64,000 bases of DNA from Aelia acuminata (taxonomy: Eukaryota; Arthropoda; Insecta; Hemiptera; Pentatomidae): the NCBI GenBank assembly GCA_911387785.2, contig OU426982.1, forward strand, positions 45,257,614 through 45,321,613, read 5' to 3'. Each line of letters starts with the position of its first letter. Position 1 is the stretch's first letter. The notes beneath the pieces were generated by a model. The model made no database searches and was not told where the DNA came from. It saw nothing but the letters and a program-made list of their open reading frames with translations. Shown here one piece after another: positions 57,250 through 64,000 of this stretch. A program made the translations under genes and the position numbers.

Positions 57250-58501
57250 TTCATCTAAAGCATCAATGTTATTGTTAAAACATCGATGTTAAAACAAATT
57301 TTTTTTTGTCCATAACATAGAGTTTAATATATATTTATCCACAACATCGATGTTATTGTATATTAAAGTATACTTGTTTTTCTTAAAAACATCGATGTTA
57401 TTAACAGCTTTGTTTTTGTTAAAAACATCGATGTTATTGTCAAAACATCGATGTTAAATGATACGTTTTTGTTAAAAACATCGATGTTAAATGATACTTG
57501 TTTTTGTTAAAAACATCGATGTTAAAAAAAATTTGTTTTTGTCCAAAACATCGATGTTAATAAATATTTATCCAAAACATCGATGTTATTGTCAAAACAT
57601 AGATGTTAAAGTATACTTCTTTTGATAAAAACATCGATGTTAAAAAAAATTTGTTTTAGTCCAAAACATCAATGTTATTAACAGCTTTGTTTTTGTCCAT
57701 AACATCGAACTTATTAACAGCTTTGTTTTTGTTAAAAACATTAATGTTATTGTCAAAACATCGATGTTAAAAAAAAATTGTTTTTGTCCATAACATCGAT
57801 GTTAATAAATATTTATTTTTGACCATAACATCGATGTTAATAAATATTTATCCAAAACATCGGTGTTATTGTCAAAACATAGATGTTAAAGTATACTTCT
57901 TTTGATAAAAACATCGATGTTAAAAAAAAATTTGTTTTAGCCCATAACATCGATGTTATTAACAGCTTTGTTTTTGACCATAACATCGATGTTAATACTC
58001 ATTTATCCAAAACATCGATGTTATTGTCAAAACATAGATGTTAAAGAATACTTGTTTTTGATAAAAACATCTATGTTAAAAAAAATTAGTTTTAGTCCAT
58101 AACATCGATGTTATTAACAGCTTTGTTTTTCTCCAAAACATCGATGTTTTAAAATATTTATTTTTGTTCAAAACCAATTTGTTATGGTTAAAGCATCGAT
58201 GTTTAAAACAACATATATGATGTAATTTCAAAACATGTCGAAAAAATCGAATTTTTTATACATTAAATATGAATTATAAAATGCTTTACACTTTAACATC
58301 GATTTAATTACGTTTGGGCATTAATATGTTAATGTTTAAAGACTGTATAAATTAAAAAACATCGATGTGAAAAAACATCGATGTTCTTGAACATCGATGT
58401 TTTGTGGTCGATGTTTAATCGACATCGATGTTTTGATTGCAAAAACATCGATGTTCAAAACATCGATGTTTTGCCTTCGATGTCGCATCTCTATACTGAT
58501 C

Positions 58502-58625
58502 TTCTACCCATTCCTCCCCCCATCTCGCATTTTTTGTTTCGAATTCATACGGGGGTCGGACCATTCTTCCAAATTGCAGGATCTATTGGCATTTCGTCTA
58601 ATTCAAATGTATGTATGTATATATA

Positions 58626-58674
<49 letters not shown>

Positions 58675-58946
58675 TTTTATTGAAATGGTTTGATATTAAT
58701 TTAATTATTTTCCTGTGGGTAACAACTGTTCTTAATTTTTTAATATTTGACCTTGACTGGAACCCGGGTCTTCCGCCTAACTACCGCAATCTGTTCCACT
58801 CCTCCACGAAGGGAGGGATCTTGGCCACAACCTATATTTTCTAAGCACAAAAAGAGGGAAGATGGATTTGAGGGTATGGAGAACACATCTTTCTCTTTTC
58901 TCTTTAAAATAAAAATATTAATACGCTATAAGCTAAAATATTAATA
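58502..58946. other. spacer with (TA)n and tRNA-like relic
   Basis: A TATATA run fills about 58616-58672. At about 58745-58815 the minus strand has GGAGGAGTGGAACAGATTGC and CCCGGGTTCCAGTC, the A- and B-box-like parts of a SINE. No gene. Confidence 0.5.
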
Positions 58947-58974
58947 TTTTTTTTTTTTTTTTTTTTTTATACGG

Positions 58975-60850
58975 CTTTTCACATCGTTATCAGCTCTTCC
59001 ATCTTTTGCCACTACACTTCCAAGGTATGGAAAAGTTTCCACTATTTCTAGTATTTTGGCCTTGGATAGTTATTGGTTGCTCGTTTCTGGCATTTATTCT
59101 TATCGTTTTTGTTTTTGTGACATTGATTGGTAGTCCATATCCTTGTACCACTTTATCTAGGTCGTGCATCATTCCTTGGATATCCGAGAATCTATGGGCC
59201 ATTTTACATGTCGTCCGCATACTCAACTTCTTCTAGCCCCTTTTGAAGATCCCACTGGATTCCTCGCCCCCTTCTTGTTGCAGCTTCCCTCTTAACTTCA
59301 TGCAGCACCATTATAAACAATAGAGGTGACAGCAAGCAGCCCTGTCTAACCCCCTATGTGGTGCAGAAAAACTCAGAGAGATTCTCCTCATGCGCCACTC
59401 ATGTGGAACTCTCTATATATAAAGAGCTTCGATGAGCTACATAATTCTTTCCGGGATCTTCCACCTTTCCAGAGTTGTACAAATTCCAGCTCTGTCCACG
59501 CTGTCAAAAGCCTTCAAGAAGTCAACAAATACTATATAAAGAGGGCTCTGATACTCTCTAGACTGCTCCAGAATTATTCTCATGGCATTTATTAAATTCA
59601 CGCAGGAACGATTCGGCCTAAAACCATGCTGCTCTCTTCTTAGATATTTTTCAATCTCAGGATGAATTCTTCTTAGGATAATCCTGGACAGGATCTTACT
59701 AGGCCAGGAGAGGATCGTGACCCCCCCCCCCCCCCCCCTCCAGTTGTGGCACTCTGTTAAATCTCCCTTTTTTGGCACTTTTACCATTATCCATTTGACC
59801 CAGTCCTTCGGCAAAACTGCTTGCATCCGTATCTTCCGAAATTTGGGTAGGAGTCTCTCTGCCACTCCCTCAGGCCATGCCTTTAATAGTTCTGCCTCGA
59901 TATTATCGATTCCCGGAGACTTATCGTTCTTTAAGGCGTTTATGGCTTCTTTGATCTCGATTGATCTCCATTGACCTCCATGGAGGCTCATCATCAATAT
60001 GTATTGCTCTCCTTAGCTCCCTTCTTCCTTCCCGAGCTGCTTCTGGAGTACCTTCTAAGCAATACTCCTCGTCCTGCTGGTTTAATAGCTCGTCAAAGTA
60101 TTGGCGTCACCTATCTAGTTGAGCATTATCCTCAGTCAGAAGATCTCCCACCTTACTCTTGCTGTTGACCGGTTTCTTTATTTTCCTCTTTTTACCAGCA
60201 AGTGCATTTCTTATCCGGTAGAGTTCTTTTGGGTAATTGCTTCTTGCCACTACCTCTGCTCTGCCCGCCATCTTGGAGACCCATTCTCTTCGGTCCATTC
60301 TGGCCCCTTTCTTCACCTCCCTATTCTTATCGGAGTATAGCCTCATGAGTGCATCTTTTATTTCTTTAGTGGCTGCATTGTTAATTTGTAGCTTCAATCT
60401 CCTCCGCTCTTCTATGAGGTTCCAAATCTCTGCTGACAACCATTCCTTTCTGGTTCTATCTTTGAAGCCCAAAACCTTCTCTCCTATCTCTTGGAAAACA
60501 ATTTTCGTGTTGATCCATACTTCTTCTACACCAGCTTCCTGATATTCCAGCGCTGTGAATTTGTTCTGCAATTCTTTCACGAATACCTTCTTCTTAATTC
60601 CATCTATAAGTTTCATCAAACCTCTTAGGTCGGGCACTGTCTAGTCTTCTCTGAATATGTGAGGCAAGTTTCAATCATACATCGGCCAATAAGAGGTGGT
60701 GATCATTGCCAACATCGGCTCCTCTTTTATTCCTAACATCAAGGAGAGATGTTCGCCACTTCCGAATAATTGCAATGTGGTCGATTTGGGAGAATATTTG
60801 GTTGTCAGGAGATACCCATGAAGTTGTATGGCACGGTTTGTGTATAAATA
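58975..60850 (-). pseudogene. inverted LINE segment: endonuclease end and reverse transcriptase
   Basis: Minus strand, right to left: SPDNQIFSQIDHIAI and RGADVGNDHHLLLAD (60830-60650, endonuclease C-terminus); a linker with RKEWLSAEIWNLIEERRRLK and AQLDR (60637-60107); reverse transcriptase from EINALKNDKSPGID-like sequence (actual: EAINALKNDKSPGIDNIEAE), VPKKGDLTECHNWRG, EQHGFRPNRSC, VFVDFLKAFDSVDR (59997-59437); then, after frame changes, YADDM near 59215 and LPYLGSVVAKDGRAD near 59010. Stops and shifts interrupt it. A poly-C run at 59721-59738 has replaced part of the conserved RGI..L segment. Similar proteins are widespread in invertebrate RTE-like LINEs. Confidence 0.75.
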
Positions 60851-60881
60851 AGGTTTTTAAAAAAAAAAAAAAAAAAAAAAA

Positions 60882-61347
60882 GCTAAAGGTGCTTTCGCCC
60901 AGTTCTGCACTATATGGCGTATTTTAAATTCAAATGTAAAATCTGTTCTCCTCTATGGCCCATAGACACACGATCTATCTCAGCCCTTTTTCAAAGCTTC
61001 TGCAATAGGTGCATAAGGTATATCTTGGGAATTTGGTGGCCAAGAATCATCTCGAAGTAGGAAAATCAAAAACAAAGTAGAAGCTGAAATTAGAACCAGG
61101 AAATGGAGAGGGATTGGACACACATTAAGGAGGAGCATCGCCCGGGAGGCCCTTGAATGGAACTCTTACGGACAGCGTTGTGTCGGAAGGCCGAGGAAGA
61201 CGGGGAGGAGTTCTGTACTGGATGAGGCTTGAAGCTTAAATCATACGTGGGTCACCCTCAAAGAGATGGCGCCAGATCGGAGGTGGCGAAACTTCATAAA
61301 GGCCCTATGTCCCGCTGAGGGATAACAGGAAATAATAATAATAAAAA
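60882..61347 (+). pseudogene. sense 3' segment of the same LINE
   Basis: Plus-strand frames read AKGAFAQF, LNSNVKSVLLYG, then KIKNKVEAEIRTRKWRGIGH, LRRSIAREALEWNSYGQR and GRPRKTGR, ending ALCPAEG and an (AAT)n tail. This is the C-terminal region following the reverse transcriptase. Stops break it. Confidence 0.75.
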
Positions 61348-61851
61348 CATATATACACATATACACACTCACATAAAACTCCGTCATTGTTTTATTCTTT
61401 TTTAGTCCATCGCTCCGCCCCTCCCCTCCCCAATCAAAATGACAAGTCTATGCCCTTGATCGACATGCCTCTGTTACGCATCGAGAAACCACTTAACCTT
61501 CCAGCTGTCGCAAATACGGTTCGCGGGACCGAACCATAGAATGAAATCACACCAGGTAAATCTGGTAATTAACCACCTTCTATTGTTACGCGCTGTGTCA
61601 TAATCCATGTCAGTCATCCACGTCTCGGCCGAAAAGTATCACTATACTTCTAAGAGGATTGATACCGTCCTTTTTCTCTGGAGCTCTTTCCGAGTCCTTT
61701 TAAAGAGGGTATTGTGAACTCTCTATGGCGTAAATTGTGAACCGAAACACACCGATTAAAGAATTAGGAAAGGGTGCAGTGCAACAACTAATAATGAACA
61801 GAAGTTTGCAAGACATTATTCCCATGCGTCTATAATGACTATATACGCCAA
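61348..61851. other. non-coding spacer
   Basis: No gene recognised. Sequence at 61480-61700 is less AT-rich but shows no protein similarity I can name. Confidence 0.4.
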
Positions 61852-62061
61852 AGGACTCTCGGTATTACTCCGGATAAGCAAATCAATACGGATAAGCAAC
61901 TCTTCCAAAAATGTGGATATAGCCGATATCGAATCTTGGGAACTCTCGGTAAACCCGAATTGATTCGTGGATATCGGGTAGGGCGTGATCGGAATACCTT
62001 GTTGTTTACGAACGTCGGCCGCCATCTTGGAGTTGCTTATCCGAAGTAATACCGGACTCTA
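61852..62061. mobile_element. MITE ~580 bp upstream of the V-ATPase F start
   Basis: Left GGACTCTCGGTATTACTCCG and right (opposite strand) AGAGTCCGGTATTACTTCGG share the inner GGATAAGCAA; a second GGATAAGCAA lies just inside the left end. Duplication unclear. A 69-codon antisense frame across it is not considered real. Confidence 0.7.
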
Positions 62062-62639
62062 ATTTTCGGGAAAAGGTCAAGAAAAGAAAATTAAGCTATC
62101 AAACAAATTTTAATCAATGGCGCCTTGCAAAAGAACGAACGATATTAAAAACTGCCGAAGAAGTATTGATGCCAGATGTAAAGGTGATTTAAGAAGCTGA
62201 AGAATCTGCCAGTAACAGGGAGGGGGAAAATATTTCCTAATAACTGAAACCAGAGAAACTCCGAAACAGTTCTTTATTTTAAAGCCTTAGATTTCTCACG
62301 AGAACGGGAAATGTTTGGAAATAAACAGTGAGGAATCGTGATTTAAAAACGTGTTAAATAAAATAATTATTGTTTTGGACTTCTGAAAAGTGTGCCCATG
62401 TTTTTAAATAACTAAAAAATTACCCCATGTAGAATAACCTTACATTACGTTCTTCAAATTTACATTTTTCAAGAGAACGTCAACATCTAGCTTACCTCTT
62501 TACAGGTTTCCCCAGGCTCTCCTTGAAGTAATACATCGATAGTTAACAGCCCATTCACTCAATCTGACAACTTCACTAACTTATCATTTTGAAAGTTATG
62601 TGTTAAACTATCATTAAATTTTTAATTTGAATCACAAAC
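62062..62639 (+). promoter_or_regulatory. probable 5' flank and 5' UTR of V-ATPase F
   Basis: No repeat boundary or other gene. It lies directly upstream of the start codon and must hold at least part of the 5' UTR. No TATA box or initiator can be assigned with confidence. Confidence 0.4.
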
Positions 62640-63493
62640 ATGGCCCTACATTCCGCTATTAAGGGAAAACTTTTAGCAGTGATTGGAGATGAGGTATATT
62701 AGTGTATTGCGGCTACTTTAAGATGAAATATTTAAATTCAAGAAGTGGGCGTTGCCCATAATTCTAAAAACAAAATGTGTTTCAGGATACCTGTGTTGGT
62801 TTTCTTTTGGGAGGTGTTGGTGAAATAAACAAAAATAGGCATACAAATTTTATGGTTGTTGATAAAAGTAAGATTACTAAAATGATTTTTTGGGATGATT
62901 AGCATTGTTATCTGAATGTTCTCATGCATGTTTTTTGTACTTAGATTCAAGTGTTGGTGAAATCGAAGATACATTTAAACGTTTTTTGAAACGAGATGAT
63001 ATTGATATAATTTTAATCAACCAGAATGTAAGAATTGATGATATTCAATGCTCTATATTTTGTATTATAATAAATTTTGTTATTAATATTGCTTTTTTGC
63101 ATCTAAGCGTGGTCAATATGGCGCTGTTTAGCGAGGCTCTGATCTTAACTGTAATGGTCCGTTGTGGGGGTTTTGTTTAGGTCTGTAAAGCAAGCAAAAG
63201 TTGATGGTTGGAATCTAATATAGCTGATTACGGTCCATTTCAACTGGAAACGGCATGATGGGAGTTAGCTTATAGCACGGTCACATATTTATTTCATCTC
63301 CCATAATAGGCCACGCCTAGAAGCAGCATAGTCATAGTTTTACCTAAATTTCAACTATGTTTGTGTTAAGATTGCAGAGATGATTCGACATTGTATTGAT
63401 TCACACATACAACCCATTCCAGCGATTTTAGAAATACCATCCAAAGATCATCCTTATGATGCCAACAAAGATTCTATTCTACGTAGAGCAAAG
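62640..63493 (+). CDS. Vha14: V-type proton ATPase subunit F (last exon outside window)
   Basis: Subunit F sits in the central rotor of the V1 sector of the vacuolar proton pump and couples ATP hydrolysis to rotation. Exons 62640-62693, 62786-62867, 62945-63027 and 63371-63493 join in phase (342 nt, 114 residues). Hallmarks: MALHSAIKGKLLAVIGDE at the start, DTCVGFLLGGVGEINKNR, NFMVVDK, FKRFLKRDDIDIILINQN, QPIPAILEIPSKDHPYD and DSILRRAK. Insect homologues are about 124 residues, so some 10 codons remain, presumably in an exon beyond 64000. The ATG (ACAAACATGG) has a good context. Introns are short (92, 77 and 343 bp) except the last, which contains a LINE fragment. No disabling change is seen. 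The symbol is the Drosophila name for this subunit. Confidence 0.95.
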
Positions 63494-63743
63494 GTAATTT
63501 CACTTTTATGAATTTTAGGTTCAACAGAGTTATTGATAAGTCTGCAATCTGTTAAAAATTTTCCTTCTTCATGGAAACAATCATAATTTTTATGTTTTTG
63601 ATATGACAAATAATAAATTGTGTGCTATATATTTTAAGTTCATTTGGCAGCATTTATATCTACAAATCTAGAAATTAAATTATATAAACAGATGTAGTGA
63701 AACCTTGCTGCAATGAAAATCATATTTTAAATTAATTTCTCTG

Positions 63744-64000
63744 TTTTTTTTTTTTTTTTCTGTTGGGTTTACAGACCTTATAGTGCTTGAGCCACCTTCT
63801 CAACCTCTGCCTATCTTGGATTTCTTCTCTCCAGTTTATTACATGTAGCTCTGCAGCATCTTAGTTGATTCTGTCTATCCATCTGCTTTTTGCCTACAAT
63901 TCAGGCATTCATTGTAGTGTGGAGGTTTTCAGAAGGATCGCTTCAAGCTACTTGCCCTGCTCATATTAGCTTCCTTGCCATCATTGCATGGGATCTAGCC
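63744..64000 (-). mobile_element. RTE-like LINE 3' end in V-ATPase F intron, cut by window edge
   Basis: A T run (63744-63759) is the poly-A tail of a minus-strand insertion. Behind it the minus strand reads DRQRLRRWLKHYK and, further in, MDRQNQLR and WREEIQD-like sequence, typical of the C-terminus of RTE-type LINE proteins, with frame breaks. It continues past the window. Confidence 0.65.

Larger units (their letters stand above)
49981..58493. mobile_element. 8.5-kb hAT-like foldback structure of ACATCGATGT arrays
   Basis: Left terminus TAGGGATGCGACATCGATGT; right terminus (opposite strand) TAGAGATGCGACATCGAAGG. A perfect 8-bp direct duplication TACTGATC flanks it (49973-49980 and 58494-58501), as expected for hAT insertion. 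Most of the interior is repeats of the self-complementary ACATCGATGT core every ~30-45 bp, separated by AT-rich linkers such as AACAAAAACAAGTATACTTT. The arrays run one way from 49981 to about 52115 and 53736 to about 55990, then in inverse orientation to 58493. A second left terminus lies at 53736. No hAT transposase gene was seen; short Lys/Leu-rich frames in the array are artefacts. Confidence 0.8.
58947..61347 (+). mobile_element. LINE insertion with inverted 5' part
   Basis: One element in two orientations. 58947-60881 is antisense, from endonuclease (right) to just past YADD (left). 60882-61347 is sense, from the thumb region to a (AAT)n 3' tail. The antisense part stops at VKSRI plus a T/A run (58947-58968) and the sense part begins with an A run (60859-60881) followed by AKGAF, which would be consecutive in an uninterrupted protein. 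This fits twin-primed reverse transcription. Confidence 0.7.

Noticed and set aside
50000..58250. Regular short palindromes with spacers, superficially like a CRISPR array
   Set aside because: Spacers are themselves repeated, the genome is eukaryotic, no cas-like genes exist, and the block has hAT-type ends with an 8-bp duplication.

Overview
The window is nuclear DNA of an arthropod, most likely an insect. It is strongly AT-rich, its genes are split by GT-AG introns, it is loaded with degraded transposable elements, and its V-ATPase subunit F reads like insect homologues. I cannot name the species. No operons, CRISPR arrays or other bacterial features are present.

Host genes. Three spliced genes can be read. 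(1) On + at 34229-36614, six exons encode a pyridoxine-5'-phosphate-oxidase-like flavoprotein whose first exon(s) I could not place. (2) On - at 47112-37798, six exons with matching phases give a complete 248-residue TMBIM / Lifeguard / Bax-inhibitor-1-type membrane protein; its introns hold many transposon insertions. Genes 1 and 2 converge, with their 3' ends 1.2 kb apart. (3) On + at 62640-63493, four exons give all but the last ~10 codons of V-ATPase subunit F; the terminal exon lies beyond the window. A weaker candidate is a 15-codon exon with a myristoylation-type N-terminus at 13471-13515.

Mobile elements, left to right: a 5'-truncated but ORF-intact LINE (6413-9433); a Transib-like DNA transposon relic (9939-11714); five copies of a family with short inverted ends and an internal minisatellite (17057-18160, ~19435-19720, 25520-26339, 26789-28048, 43758-44224); an RTE-like LINE with one stop (19733-21903); an internally deleted jockey-like LINE (26385-26788); a ~1.6 kb palindrome built from a SINE, a foldback MITE and flanking DNA (27839-29406, with a further inverted copy to 29838); a minus-strand Helitron with both termini (30210-32960); a piggyBac-type MITE (37328-37503); a SINE with a tRNA-like A box followed by 5S rRNA sequence (39379-40002); further SINEs and TTA-flanked MITEs inside the TMBIM introns; a LINE remnant with RNase H (48120-48960); an 8.5 kb hAT-like foldback structure made of repeated ACATCGATGT palindromes (49981-58493), carrying a Ty3/gypsy tail and another inverted-repeat element; a LINE whose 5' part is inverted (58947-61347); and a LINE 3' end in the last visible V-ATPase intron (63744-64000).

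The most unusual items are the 8.5 kb hAT-type foldback array with a perfect 8-bp target duplication and an internally duplicated 1.9 kb arm, the tRNA/5S composite SINE, and the palindrome at 28-29.8 kb. The long stretches between these elements (about 0.5-2.2, 2.6-6.4, 11.7-17.0, 18.2-19.4, 21.9-25.5, 33.0-34.2 and 48.9-50.0 kb) show only AT-rich sequence and old repeat debris.
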